16,435 nucleotides of DNA from Chitinophagaceae bacterium (GTDB lineage: Bacteria; Bacteroidota; Bacteroidia; Chitinophagales; Chitinophagaceae). A program made the translations under genes and the position numbers. The notes under the pieces were generated by a model that ran no database searches, had not been told where the DNA came from, and saw only the letters and a program-made list of their open reading frames with translations. Positions 1-7,597 of the stretch are shown in pieces (position 1 is the first letter of the stretch; every line of letters begins with the position of its first letter). Location of the stretch: positions 10,046 through 26,480 of the forward strand of contig DOMR01000136.1 of the NCBI GenBank assembly GCA_003509845.1, read 5' to 3'.

Positions 1-962
1 ACATACCCATCATAAAAAGTTTCCTTAGGTGCAACCCCTTTTTCCATGGAGTTAAACATATCCATAAACATATGGTTATATCCTAACTCATTAAGCTCAT
101 CACCCACAGGGAATAACCAGCCACTATTGCTTTCAGATTTTTCTGAAATATAATCACCGCCTTTACCTGTCGTGAACATTTCAAAACCTGTTCTTAAAAA
201 ACTATTGATCCAAATAGTACCTTCTGTACCCATTACTTCATCTCTTAAGTCCAAGCCACCCCTAAAGGTCCAGCTTACTTCAAATTGTCCAATGGCACCA
301 TTTTCATATTTTACTAAGCCAATCGCATGATCTTCGGCGTCAATAGGTTTTACTTGCGTATCTGCCCAGCACATTACTTCAATAGGTTTGATATCCTTAC
401 CAATATAACTACGTGAAATTTCAACGCAATGACATCCTAAATCCAAAATACATCCACCACCTGCTTGTTCAATATCCCAAAACCAATCACTGTGTGGGCC
501 AGGGTGGGTTTCACGTGACTTCGCCCATAAAATACGTCCTACAGCACCTTCTTTAACGCTTTGTTGCGCCTTAATAAATTTAGGGGTATACACTAAGTCC
601 TCTAAGTAGCCGTTAAAAATACCTGCTTCTTCCACTGCAATCAACATTCTTTTAGCCTCCTCACTATTGCGACCTAATGGCTTGGTGGTCATCACTGCTT
701 TTTTATGTTTGCAACAAAGCATCACCGCAATTTCATGAATATTATTTGGAAGGGCAATACATACCACATCCACTTCAGGATGGCTGATAGCAGCTTCCAT
801 ATCGGTGGTCCAATGTGCACAATTGTAATCGGCAGCAAATTTTGTAGCCGACTCCTCGCGTCGCGCATAAATACTTACCACTTTGTCCTTACTACGGTAT
901 CCTTGTAAAGCATCGGCATAAAATCTGCCAATAAATCCTGCTCCTAACATCGCAATTCTCAT
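1..962 (-). CDS. Gfo/Idh/MocA family NAD(P)-dependent oxidoreductase (C-terminus cut by window edge)
   Basis: About 320 residues are visible; the C-terminus lies beyond position 1. The protein starts MRIAMLGAGFIGRFYADAL, a Rossmann fold with the dinucleotide-binding GAGFIG at residues 7-12. Further family marks are a KPL motif at K94-L96 and GGGCILDLGCH at 168-178, whose D174 and H178 fit the usual Asp/His pair of the C-terminal substrate domain. Family members oxidise or reduce sugars, inositols and related polyols using NAD(P) in the cytoplasm; the substrate cannot be read from this sequence. The start at 962 puts the nucleotide fold at the very N-terminus, as is normal. The gene follows the MFS transporter by 92 bases on the same strand, so co-transcription and a shared substrate are likely. 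The usual EKP triad reads TKP here. Confidence 0.93.
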   Translation of the reverse strand, partial: MRIAMLGAGFIGRFYADALQGYRSKDKVVSIYARREESATKFAADYNCAHWTTDMEAAISHPEVDVVCIALPNNIHEIAVMLCCKHKKAVMTTKPLGRNSEEAKRMLIAVEEAGIFNGYLEDLVYTPKFIKAQQSVKEGAVGRILWAKSRETHPGPHSDWFWDIEQAGGGCILDLGCHCVEISRSYIGKDIKPIEVMCWADTQVKPIDAEDHAIGLVKYENGAIGQFEVSWTFRGGLDLRDEVMGTEGTIWINSFLRTGFEMFTTGKGGDYISEKSESNSGWLFPVGDELNELGYNHMFMDMFNSMEKGVAPKETFYDGY

Positions 963-1054
963 CTTACATCTTTTTTTATATGATTAATTTATTTTTCTTT
1001 CTTTCTTTACTTGTTTGTGACTTTGAAAAATCACAATTTATTTTTTACAATAAT

Positions 1055-2266
1055 TTAATTCGAAATACTGGCTTCCTTTTTCTCATTAAAAAATAAAATA
1101 AAAGCAATTAATACCGCACCAGCGATAGCTGCAGGGATGAGCCAAATGGTTGTCCAATTATGTTGCACTGCACCTGTAACTGCATCCGTTATTTTATTTT
1201 GATCCACAACATAACCACTGTATTTAGTTCCTATAAACATTCCAACGCCATAAGTGGCAAAGGTAAATAATCCTTGTGCAGCATTTTTAATTTTTTCTCC
1301 TGCTTTTTTCTCGGTGTACATATAACCTGTTACAAAAAAGAAATCATAACAGATGCCGTGTAAAATAATACCTGCATACAACATCCAACTTGAATCCATG
1401 TTACCATAAGCAAAAAATACATAACGCAATAGCCATGCCGTTACACCTAATATCAACATATTTTTTACCCCAATACGATTAAACATAAAAGGGATCGCTA
1501 AAATAAATATAGCTTCGGATACCTGACCTAAAGTCATTTTTCCAGCTGCGTTTTCTAATCCAATTTCATTTAAAAATGGATTGGCAAATCCATAATAAAA
1601 AGATAAGGGGATACATATTAAAATAGCTGAAATGAAAAAGATAAAGAAAGATCTTGTTTTAAATAGTACAAAAGCGTCGGTTCCTAAAATAGCCAAAGCA
1701 TTTGCTTTTTCACCTTTCCCTTTAGGCGGCGTGTTGGGTAATGCAAAACTTAATAATCCAAGTAAAATGGATACGCCAGCTGCTACCTGAAAAGTGCCTG
1801 CAGTTTTTTCAATACCTAATTGACTAATGATTAATCCTGCAGCAATCCAACCTAATGTGCCAAATACACGAATCCAAGGGAATTGTTTTCCTGCATCTGT
1901 CATTTGTGCAAAAGCCACACTATTACTTAATGCAATGGTAGGCATATACAATAAGGAGTAAACTAAAATAACCCAATAAAAACTATCGTTGTTTACTTGT
2001 GTTGCATAGTAGAGTAGGGCAGCACCTAGTAAATGCAATACACCCATAATTTTTTGTGCTGCAAAAAATCGATCTGCAATCATGCCAACAAAAAAGGGAC
2101 TGATGATGGTTGCAATGGCACCTGCACTATAGGCGGCGCCAATATTCATTCCTGATGACTTTAATACCTCGCCCATATAAGTTCCCATGGTTACATACCA
2201 TGCACCCCAGATGTAATATTGTAAAAACATCATGGAAGATAATAAGACACTAATTTTTGTTTTCAT
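1055..2266 (-). CDS. MFS transporter, nucleoside:H+ symporter (NupG/XapB-like) family
   Basis: This 403-residue protein is hydrophobic throughout and consistent with 12 membrane helices in the inner membrane. From memory of E. coli NupG the similarity is clear: an N-terminal FLQYYIWGAWYVTMGTYM segment, then IGAAYSAGAIATIISPFFVGMIADR between helices 2 and 3, YMPTIALSNSVAF, and FPWIRVFGTLGWI. NupG-family proteins are proton-driven nucleoside permeases, but Bacteroidota members are often found beside sugar or polyol oxidoreductases, as here, so the substrate may be a carbohydrate. The downstream neighbour is the Gfo/Idh oxidoreductase. A hairpin at 2342-2376 separates this gene from metZ upstream, so it probably has its own promoter in 2267-2340. 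No canonical -7 element is seen there; the best is a 7/8 match (AATTTTTG on the minus strand, 2294-2301). Confidence 0.9.
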   Translation of the reverse strand: MKTKISVLLSSMMFLQYYIWGAWYVTMGTYMGEVLKSSGMNIGAAYSAGAIATIISPFFVGMIADRFFAAQKIMGVLHLLGAALLYYATQVNNDSFYWVILVYSLLYMPTIALSNSVAFAQMTDAGKQFPWIRVFGTLGWIAAGLIISQLGIEKTAGTFQVAAGVSILLGLLSFALPNTPPKGKGEKANALAILGTDAFVLFKTRSFFIFFISAILICIPLSFYYGFANPFLNEIGLENAAGKMTLGQVSEAIFILAIPFMFNRIGVKNMLILGVTAWLLRYVFFAYGNMDSSWMLYAGIILHGICYDFFFVTGYMYTEKKAGEKIKNAAQGLFTFATYGVGMFIGTKYSGYVVDQNKITDAVTGAVQHNWTTIWLIPAAIAGAVLIAFILFFNEKKEASISN

Positions 2267-2330
2267 AGGTTGGTTTTAAGCGAATTCAATATACAAAAAT
2301 TTAGCAATTTAAGGAAGGGAAATGACCAAA

Positions 2331-2376
2331 AATAACTAACAAATAAGCCTACACATGTGAATTGAGTAGGCTTATT
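2331..2376 (-). terminator. Hairpin terminator after metZ
   Basis: A perfect 11-bp inverted repeat, AATAAGCCTAC (2342-2352) and GTAGGCTTATT (2366-2376), encloses a 13-base loop. On the minus strand the stem is followed by a T-rich but interrupted tail, so it fits the end of the osmC-metZ transcript. The plus-strand side has no T-run. A second, smaller hairpin, TTCCTA-TTTA-TAGGAA (2406-2421), lies between it and the metZ stop codon. Confidence 0.6.
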
Positions 2377-2428
2377 GAATTAATTGGATAAATAATAAGG
2401 TTGCGTTCCTATTTATAGGAAAATTTAT

Positions 2429-3598
2429 TTAACATGCATTAAGTGCTTGTAAAATATCCGCTAAAATATCTTCTCTATGTTCTAGACCCGCAGATATACG
2501 TATTAAGCCTGGTGTAATACTCACTGCTTGGCGTTCTGCTTCTGATAATTTGGCGTGTGTGGTACTTGCAGGGTGAGATGCAATACTACGTGTATCGCCA
2601 AGGTTGGCCGTTAATGATAACATTTTTAATGTATTAAGAAATGTTTGGCCAGCTTCAATGCCTCCTTTTAATTCAAAGCATACAATACCGCCACCACTTT
2701 TCATTTGCTTTTTTGCAATAGCAACATGTGGATGGGAATTTAAGAAAGGATATTTTACAAAATTGATTTTACTATTTCCTTCTAACTGTTCTGCAATAAA
2801 TAAAGCGTTGCTTGCGTGTCTTTCCATTCTTACTTCCAAAGTTTCTAAACTCTTACTTAATACCCATGCATTAAATGGAGAGAGGGAAGGTCCTGTGGAA
2901 CGACAAAATAAATAAATGTCATGAATCAAATCTTTTCGACCAACAACAGCACCGCCTAATACGCGTCCCTGTCCATCAATCCATTTGGTTGCAGAGTGTA
3001 CCACTAAGTCCGCACCTAAATCAATGGGTGTTTGCCCAATGGGTGTTGCAAAACAATTATCTACATTTAAAATAACATTATGTTTTTTAGCAATGGCACT
3101 GATCATACTAATATCCAACACATCCAATCCAGGATTGGTAGGCGTTTCTAAATAAATCATTTTAGTTTGTGGCGTAATAGCTGCTTCCCACTCGGCTGCA
3201 GTAGCACTTGCACCCACATAGCTATAATCAATACCGTATTTGGGCATGTATTTGGATATCACAGTATGCGTACTTCCGAAAATTGAATTGCAGGATAATA
3301 AATGATCTCCTTTTTTTAATAAGGCCATAAAAGATCCAAAAACCGCACTCATGCCACTCGCTGTTGCAAAGCCATCTTCCGCGTTTTCTAACACACATAA
3401 ACGATCTACAAATTCTTGAACGCTAGGATTAGAAAAACGACTATAAATATTGGCATCAGTTTCATCTGCAAACGCAGCACGCATATCTTCCGCATTATCA
3501 AAAGTAAAACTACTGGTTAAAAACAAGGGGGAGGAATGTTCATGTTCATTGGTTTGAGGAACCCTGGTTCTGATTAATTTTGATTGATTATGTTTCAT
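2429..3598 (-). CDS. metZ: O-acylhomoserine sulfhydrylase (MetZ-type, PLP-dependent)
   Basis: This 389-residue protein belongs to the Cys/Met metabolism PLP family (fold type I). It is expected to join sulfide to O-succinyl- or O-acetylhomoserine to give homocysteine in the cytoplasm. The PLP lysine is K205 in HSATKWIDGQGR; SATK followed by a DGQGR tail is typical of MetZ rather than of MetB or MetC. D180 in NVDNCFATP should hold the pyridine nitrogen. Y52 and R54 (IYSRFSNPS) fit the phosphate contacts from the neighbouring subunit, and SGMSA at 81-85 is the PLP phosphate loop. It follows osmC by 56 bases on the same strand with no promoter visible between them, and metX diverges just upstream, so the context is methionine biosynthesis. 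Family members also include cystathionine gamma-synthases; the DGQGR motif and metX nearby favour MetZ. Confidence 0.9.
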   Translation of the reverse strand: MKHNQSKLIRTRVPQTNEHEHSSPLFLTSSFTFDNAEDMRAAFADETDANIYSRFSNPSVQEFVDRLCVLENAEDGFATASGMSAVFGSFMALLKKGDHLLSCNSIFGSTHTVISKYMPKYGIDYSYVGASATAAEWEAAITPQTKMIYLETPTNPGLDVLDISMISAIAKKHNVILNVDNCFATPIGQTPIDLGADLVVHSATKWIDGQGRVLGGAVVGRKDLIHDIYLFCRSTGPSLSPFNAWVLSKSLETLEVRMERHASNALFIAEQLEGNSKINFVKYPFLNSHPHVAIAKKQMKSGGGIVCFELKGGIEAGQTFLNTLKMLSLTANLGDTRSIASHPASTTHAKLSEAERQAVSITPGLIRISAGLEHREDILADILQALNAC

Positions 3599-3642
3599 GC
3601 TACTTATATTAAATGTGATCTTACTTTATTTGATTTTTGCTT

Positions 3643-3669
3643 GTTGAAATAGTATTACAACATTTCAAC
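3643..3669 (-). repeat. Hairpin overlapping the osmC stop codon
   Basis: A perfect 8-bp inverted repeat, GTTGAAAT (3643-3650) and ATTTCAAC (3662-3669), has an 11-base loop containing the osmC stop codon (3655-3657). No T-run follows it on the minus strand, so it is not an ordinary terminator. It could affect mRNA stability between osmC and metZ, or be chance. Confidence 0.4.
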
Positions 3670-4074
3670 GGTCCATGTAATTTTCGCACCAGCTGCGATT
3701 AAGGTAGCTGCTACGGAACAATATTTATCTATCGAAAGAGCGCATGCTTTTTCAGCTCTTTCTTTTGTCATAGTTCCTTTAAATTTAAAAATAATATGAA
3801 TGGTTTCCCATAATGCAGGTTCTTTACCTACTTGACGTTCCCCATTAATGACCATTTCCAAAACTTCAATCGTTTCTTTTTGTTTCTTTAATATCATCAC
3901 GATATCAACCCCACTGCATCCCCCTAATGCACTTAATAATGCTTGCATCGGTCTAACACCATTGCCATGTCCACCTTGGTCCACAGGAATATCCATGGTG
4001 ATGGTTTGTCCAGTTTCATCGGTCGTAACAAATTGATAGTCGTCGTCAATTCGCTTTAAAGTTATAGTTGCCAT
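3655..4074 (-). CDS. OsmC/Ohr family protein
   Basis: This 139-residue protein is a full-length OsmC-like domain. The two conserved cysteines are C53 in LGGCSGVDIV and C119 in DKYCSVAATL. In OsmC and Ohr this pair reduces organic hydroperoxides through a disulfide cycle in the cytoplasm. The GGCSGxD form places it in the general OsmC/YhfA-like branch rather than true Ohr, and the physiological substrate of that branch is not firmly known. It is the first gene of a leftward unit with metZ and starts 48 bases after a promoter element shared with divergent metX. That context suggests a role linked to sulfide or thiol chemistry of methionine synthesis, which is inference. The start at 4074 gives a standard N-terminus. 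Confidence 0.9.
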   Translation of the reverse strand: MATITLKRIDDDYQFVTTDETGQTITMDIPVDQGGHGNGVRPMQALLSALGGCSGVDIVMILKKQKETIEVLEMVINGERQVGKEPALWETIHIIFKFKGTMTKERAEKACALSIDKYCSVAATLIAAGAKITWTVEML

Positions 4075-4113
4075 AGGTTAATGCTTGTTAGTAGATAAGA
4101 AGTATAAAATTTG

Positions 4114-4130
4114 TACCTTTGGCAAAGGTA
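4114..4130. promoter_or_regulatory. Divergent promoter: two back-to-back -7 elements forming a palindrome
   Basis: TACCTTTG-G-CAAAGGTA is a perfect inverted repeat. The left half (4114-4121) matches the Bacteroidota -7 consensus TAnnTTTG for rightward metX. The right half (4123-4130) is the same element for leftward osmC-metZ. Each half ends exactly 48 bases before its start codon (4170 and 4074). The -33 elements are weak on both sides. The same TACCTTTG variant precedes rpsT and lysC in this window, which supports a promoter reading over a pure repressor site. Confidence 0.7.
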
Positions 4131-4169
4131 ATTCAAATAGATACTTACTTAGCAATAGAATTCGAAAAA

Positions 4170-5192
4170 ATGGGTCCAGCAATATATCAATATAATCAAC
4201 CTTTTGCACTTGAATGTGGGGTAAGTTTGCCAAAGCTTAAAATAGCCTATCATACTTACGGAGAATATACGCCAGGTAAAAAAGTAGCATGGGTTTGCCA
4301 TGCATTAACGGCCAATTCAGAAGTGGTAGAATGGTGGAAGGGTTTGATAGGTGAGAGATCCTTAATAAATCCGAATGATTACTTTATTGTTTGTGCGAAT
4401 ATCGTTGGTTCCTGTTATGGATCCACCGGGCCATTGAGCGTAGAGGATTTAGGCACAGAAATTAGTTTAAATAATTTCCCCACTTTGACCATTCGTGATA
4501 TGGTGCAAGCACATATTTTATTGCGCCAACATTTAGGGATTGAAGAAATTGATTTATTATTAGGTGGAAGTATGGGCGGCTACCAAGCATTAGAGTGGGC
4601 CGTCTTTGAACCCGCTGTAATTAAAAAAATGTTTTTGATTGCAACCTCACCTTCTGAAAGTGCATGGGGTGTAGCAGTACATACGGCGCAACGTTTGGCC
4701 ATTGAAGCAGATTGTACTTGGAAGGAAGCAACACCGAATGCGGGCGCAAAGGGATTAAAAGCCGCACGCGCCATTGGTATGTTAACTTATCGCAACTATG
4801 GTATTTTCCAAGAAAAACAAACGGACGAGGATCCAGAAAAAATAGACAACTTTAAAGCATCTTCCTATATCGAATACCAAGGTGATAAATTAGTAAAGCG
4901 TTTTAATGCTTATAGTTATTGGTTATTAACTAAATCAATGGATAGTCATCACTTAGCGCGTAAACGCGGCGGAGATTTAATTAGAACCTTAGGTACGATT
5001 CAAACGCCTACTTTTATTATGGGGATTAATAGCGATATTTTATGTCCATTGGATGAGCAGCGTTTTATGGAACAACATATGCCCAATGCTACTTTGGTGG
5101 CCATTGATTCCTTATATGGACACGATGGATTTATTATTGAATCAGCACAAATTACCAAGCATTTAAGTGCTTGGCTCAATACACATTCTTAA
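4170..5192 (+). CDS. metX: Homoserine O-acyltransferase (MetX, alpha/beta hydrolase fold)
   Basis: This 340-residue protein transfers an acyl group (acetyl, or succinyl in some MetX) from CoA to homoserine, the committed step towards methionine. The nucleophile is S134 in LLGGSMGGYQALEW, with acid D289 (GINSDILCP) and base H318 (YGHDGF). Other MetX marks are AYHTYGEY near the N-terminus, HALTANS at 44-50 and NIVGSCYGSTGP at 78-88. A longer in-frame start, TTG at 4119, lies inside the -7 promoter element and cannot be on the message, so the ATG at 4170 is chosen; it also gives the usual MetX N-terminus. A 58-residue gene follows after 15 bases. Acetyl versus succinyl specificity cannot be settled by eye; the product feeds MetZ encoded across the shared promoter. 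Confidence 0.93.
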   Translation: MGPAIYQYNQPFALECGVSLPKLKIAYHTYGEYTPGKKVAWVCHALTANSEVVEWWKGLIGERSLINPNDYFIVCANIVGSCYGSTGPLSVEDLGTEISLNNFPTLTIRDMVQAHILLRQHLGIEEIDLLLGGSMGGYQALEWAVFEPAVIKKMFLIATSPSESAWGVAVHTAQRLAIEADCTWKEATPNAGAKGLKAARAIGMLTYRNYGIFQEKQTDEDPEKIDNFKASSYIEYQGDKLVKRFNAYSYWLLTKSMDSHHLARKRGGDLIRTLGTIQTPTFIMGINSDILCPLDEQRFMEQHMPNATLVAIDSLYGHDGFIIESAQITKHLSAWLNTHS

Positions 5193-5207
5193 TTTAAAAT
5201 TAATTTT

Positions 5208-5384
5208 ATGGGTATCTGGAATCAATTTGGGGAGTATTTATTTATCAAAAAAAGAGATCCTAATCAACAACGCACCAAGTGGATGGGTTACATGCATGGC
5301 ATGAATCGCATTTCATTATTTATGTTCATTATCGGATTACTAGTAATGTTATTTCGATTTGTGATTTTGCCCCTGCTTAAATAA
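5208..5384 (+). CDS. Conserved-looking small single-helix membrane protein (58 aa)
   Basis: The frame opens with ATG at 5208, 15 bases after the metX stop, and encodes 58 residues. The N-terminal half is polar (MGIWNQFGEYLFIKKRDPNQ), followed by a MGYMHGMNRIS segment. One strongly hydrophobic helix (about residues 35-56) ends in LPLLK. The MHGxNRIS-plus-helix layout resembles a family of very short Bacteroidota proteins, possibly DUF6728; this is recalled, not checked. No function is known to me. It probably shares the metX transcript and faces lpxB with only three bases between the stop codons. It is too short for many gene callers, so it may be missing from automatic annotation. Confidence 0.7.
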   Translation: MGIWNQFGEYLFIKKRDPNQQRTKWMGYMHGMNRISLFMFIIGLLVMLFRFVILPLLK

Positions 5385-5397
5385 AATTTATTTAAGC
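5375..5397. repeat. 23-base perfect palindrome across two convergent stop codons
   Basis: Arms GCTTAAATAAA (5375-5385) and TTTATTTAAGC (5387-5397) are exact reverse complements around one central base. The sequence contains the stop codon of the 58-residue gene (5382-5384) and that of lpxB (5388-5390). It may act as a weak bidirectional terminator or RNA 3' end for both genes; the one-base loop and AT-rich stem make this tentative. Confidence 0.45.
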
Positions 5398-6497
5398 TCG
5401 TCCATGATGATTTGCGCAGCTACTTCACTGGCATTGTGCCCAGTCGTTAATATATTTTTTAAAGAAGTATAGTCGGTTCTAATTTGCCGCTGCACTGCCT
5501 CATTCGTTAGTAATTGGTTGAGTTCCGCTACTAGGTTTTTAGTGGTCAAATTTTCCTGTATCAATTCCTTCACCACTTCTTTGTCCATAATTAAATTCAC
5601 CAATGCAATGAATTTAATTTTCACAAATCTTTTGGCGAGCATTAATGTAATGCGATTGCCTTTGTAACAAACTACTTCAGGCACATTTAATAATGCAGTT
5701 TCAAGTGTTGCAGTGCCACTGGTGACGAGTGCTGCTTTGCTATGGTTTAAAATAGCGTAGGTGTTATTTTTAACAATATGGACATTAGGTAAATCAGGCA
5801 TCAATGCGTTGAACCAATCATCCGCTAGTCCTGGGGCTTGTGCCACTGCAAAATGTTCATTAGGGAAATGTGCAGCTACGGACAACATGATGGGTAACAT
5901 CTTTTCAATTTCTTGCTTTCTGCTTCCAGGTAATAATGCAATTACAGCTTGCCCGTTTAATTGGGGTAAAGGGTGGGGTAAATTTACTTGTGAAGCAAGC
6001 ACTTGCATTAAAGGATGTCCCACATAATCTACCTCCCAATTCCAACGGTCCTTAAAATATTTTTTTTCAAAAGGGAGGATACATAATAAGCGATCTATGC
6101 TTGCACGCATTGCAGGGACCCTGTTTTCCTTCCAAGCCCAAACCTGTGGCGCAATAAAATAAATTACTTTCAACCCTTTTTGCTTAGCCCATTTGGCAAT
6201 GCGTAAATTAAAACCAGGGTAATCAATACAGATTAAAACATCAGGTTGAAAATTCGAAATATCTTGTTTACAAAAATTTATATTCTTTAGGATGGTGGGT
6301 AAATTCATTAACACTTCCACTAATCCCATAAAGGCCAATGAGCGATAATGTTTTACTACATTTCCGCCTGCGGCTTGCATTAAATCACCACCCCAACATT
6401 GGATCACAGCAGCTGCATCCTTTGCTATGAGGGATTTAATTAAATTAGATCCATGTAAATCGCCGCTGGCTTCGCCTGCTATGATATAATATCGCAT
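5388..6497 (-). CDS. lpxB: Lipid-A-disaccharide synthase
   Basis: This 369-residue GT-B fold glycosyltransferase (family GT19) condenses UDP-2,3-diacylglucosamine with lipid X to form the lipid A disaccharide at the inner face of the inner membrane. Visible marks are GEASGDLHG at 8-16, IDYPGFN at 91-97, FIAPQVWAWKENR at 114-126, GHPL at 160-163, LLPGSRKQEIE at 188-198 and SGTATLE at 260-266, all in the expected order. Length is close to that of other LpxB proteins. The start codon lies directly against the stop of the upstream 98-residue gene, so translation is probably coupled within a surE-98 aa-lpxB operon. Confidence 0.96.
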   Translation of the reverse strand: MRYYIIAGEASGDLHGSNLIKSLIAKDAAAVIQCWGGDLMQAAGGNVVKHYRSLAFMGLVEVLMNLPTILKNINFCKQDISNFQPDVLICIDYPGFNLRIAKWAKQKGLKVIYFIAPQVWAWKENRVPAMRASIDRLLCILPFEKKYFKDRWNWEVDYVGHPLMQVLASQVNLPHPLPQLNGQAVIALLPGSRKQEIEKMLPIMLSVAAHFPNEHFAVAQAPGLADDWFNALMPDLPNVHIVKNNTYAILNHSKAALVTSGTATLETALLNVPEVVCYKGNRITLMLAKRFVKIKFIALVNLIMDKEVVKELIQENLTTKNLVAELNQLLTNEAVQRQIRTDYTSLKNILTTGHNASEVAAQIIMDELK

Positions 6498-6794
6498 TTA
6501 TAAAAACCATTTACATGCAATTGCAATAATTGCATAAATACAAGTGGTGAAAAATATTCCTTTTGCAGTTTTATCTGCCTGTTTTTGAAAAAAGTAAGTG
6601 AGTACGCCTCCATTCAATAATAAGGATACACTAATCATTGCAGATAAGATCGATTTTTGTTGAATGAGTAAATCGCCAAATTCTGTAAAGGAGAAAACGC
6701 TAAACTTCCATTCATAAAAAAGGTAAAACCCTAAAAATGGGAGCACGAGTCCAAGCACCACGCCTAATATATAATTGTCCTTTACCATTTCCAT
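6498..6794 (-). CDS. Small three-helix membrane protein between surE and lpxB (98 aa)
   Basis: This protein has three likely membrane helices, at about residues 9-29, 48-69 and 79-97, joined by short polar loops (KFSVFSFTEFGDLLIQQKS; QKQADKTAKG). I do not recognise a named family. Its stop codon abuts the lpxB start, and its first codon overlaps the end of surE by 13 bases; a second in-frame ATG at 6788 would overlap by 7. This tight packing suggests translational coupling and a role near the envelope or lipid A step, which is inference from position only. The Met start at 6794 or 6788 cannot be decided from sequence. Confidence 0.8.
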   Translation of the reverse strand: MEMVKDNYILGVVLGLVLPFLGFYLFYEWKFSVFSFTEFGDLLIQQKSILSAMISVSLLLNGGVLTYFFQKQADKTAKGIFFTTCIYAIIAIACKWFL

Positions 6795-7567
6795 TTTTTA
6801 CTTAGTTTTTCCTTGAGCAAATGATTGGTTAAATCAAATTGCACAGGAACCACACTGACATAATTGTTTTTCAATGCCCATACATCCGTATCCTTTGACT
6901 TATCAAAGTTGACAAACTCGCCCGTCAACCAATAATATTTTTTACCATGCGGGTCGGTACGCTCAATAAATTTTTCATCATACTTTGCATAGGACTGTTT
7001 ACAAATTTTAATCCCCTTAATTAAATGGGTTGCCACATTCGGGATATTTACATTTAAGCAAAGGTGCTTATCTAAATTTTTATCGGCCAGTAATTGTTTC
7101 ACTATAATGCGCGCATAATGTTGGGCAGCTGTAAAGTCGGCTTCGATGCTTAAGTCCAATAAACTAAATCCTATACTTGGGATACTTTCAATGGATGCTT
7201 CCAATGCTGCCGACATGGTGCCAGAATAAATAACATTGATCGAATGATTCGCGCCATGATTGATCCCACTCAAACAAATAGTTGGCTTACGATGTAATAC
7301 TTTATCTACCGCTAATTTCACACAATCCACAGGTGTTCCGCTACAAGTGTAGGCTTCAACGCCGTCAAAAATAGGTACTTTTTGTAATCTTAAATGTTGT
7401 CCAAGGGTGATGGCATGTCCCATCCCACTTTGTGGTTTATCGGGTGCAACCACAATTACTTTACCTAAATCCTTCACTGCCTCCACTAATGCCTTTATTC
7501 CTGGGGCACTAATACTATCATCATTGGTGATGAGGATCACCGGTTTTTCTACTTTTGTTTTTGCCAT
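6782..7567 (-). CDS. surE: 5'/3'-nucleotidase SurE
   Basis: SurE hydrolyses nucleoside monophosphates and short polyphosphates in a metal-dependent way. With the start at 7567 the protein has 261 residues, the usual SurE length. Metal and active-site residues by comparison with the Thermotoga enzyme are D16 and D17 (ITNDDSISAPG), S47 (QSGMGHAIT) and N103 (SGINHGANHS). GTPVDCVKLAV and YSGTMSAALEA follow as expected. The glycine normally after NDD is a serine (S18) here. A longer frame begins with TTG at 7600, but that TTG lies within a near-consensus promoter element, so MAKTKVEKP at 7567 is preferred. The gene opens the surE-98 aa-lpxB cluster. Confidence 0.94.
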   Translation of the reverse strand: MAKTKVEKPVILITNDDSISAPGIKALVEAVKDLGKVIVVAPDKPQSGMGHAITLGQHLRLQKVPIFDGVEAYTCSGTPVDCVKLAVDKVLHRKPTICLSGINHGANHSINVIYSGTMSAALEASIESIPSIGFSLLDLSIEADFTAAQHYARIIVKQLLADKNLDKHLCLNVNIPNVATHLIKGIKICKQSYAKYDEKFIERTDPHGKKYYWLTGEFVNFDKSKDTDVWALKNNYVSVVPVQFDLTNHLLKEKLSKKWKW

Positions 7568-7597
7568 ACTGCAAGTTACCGAGATAGGGGGTTGCCA

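Noticed and set aside
4119..4169. TTG start for metX giving 17 extra residues
   Set aside because: The TTG is part of the -7 element TACCTTTG, so it lies upstream of the expected transcript, and the extra residues do not resemble MetX.
4075..4169. SAM-responsive riboswitch before metX or osmC-metZ
   Set aside because: Both leaders are about 40 bases, too short for known SAM aptamers, and no such fold is visible.
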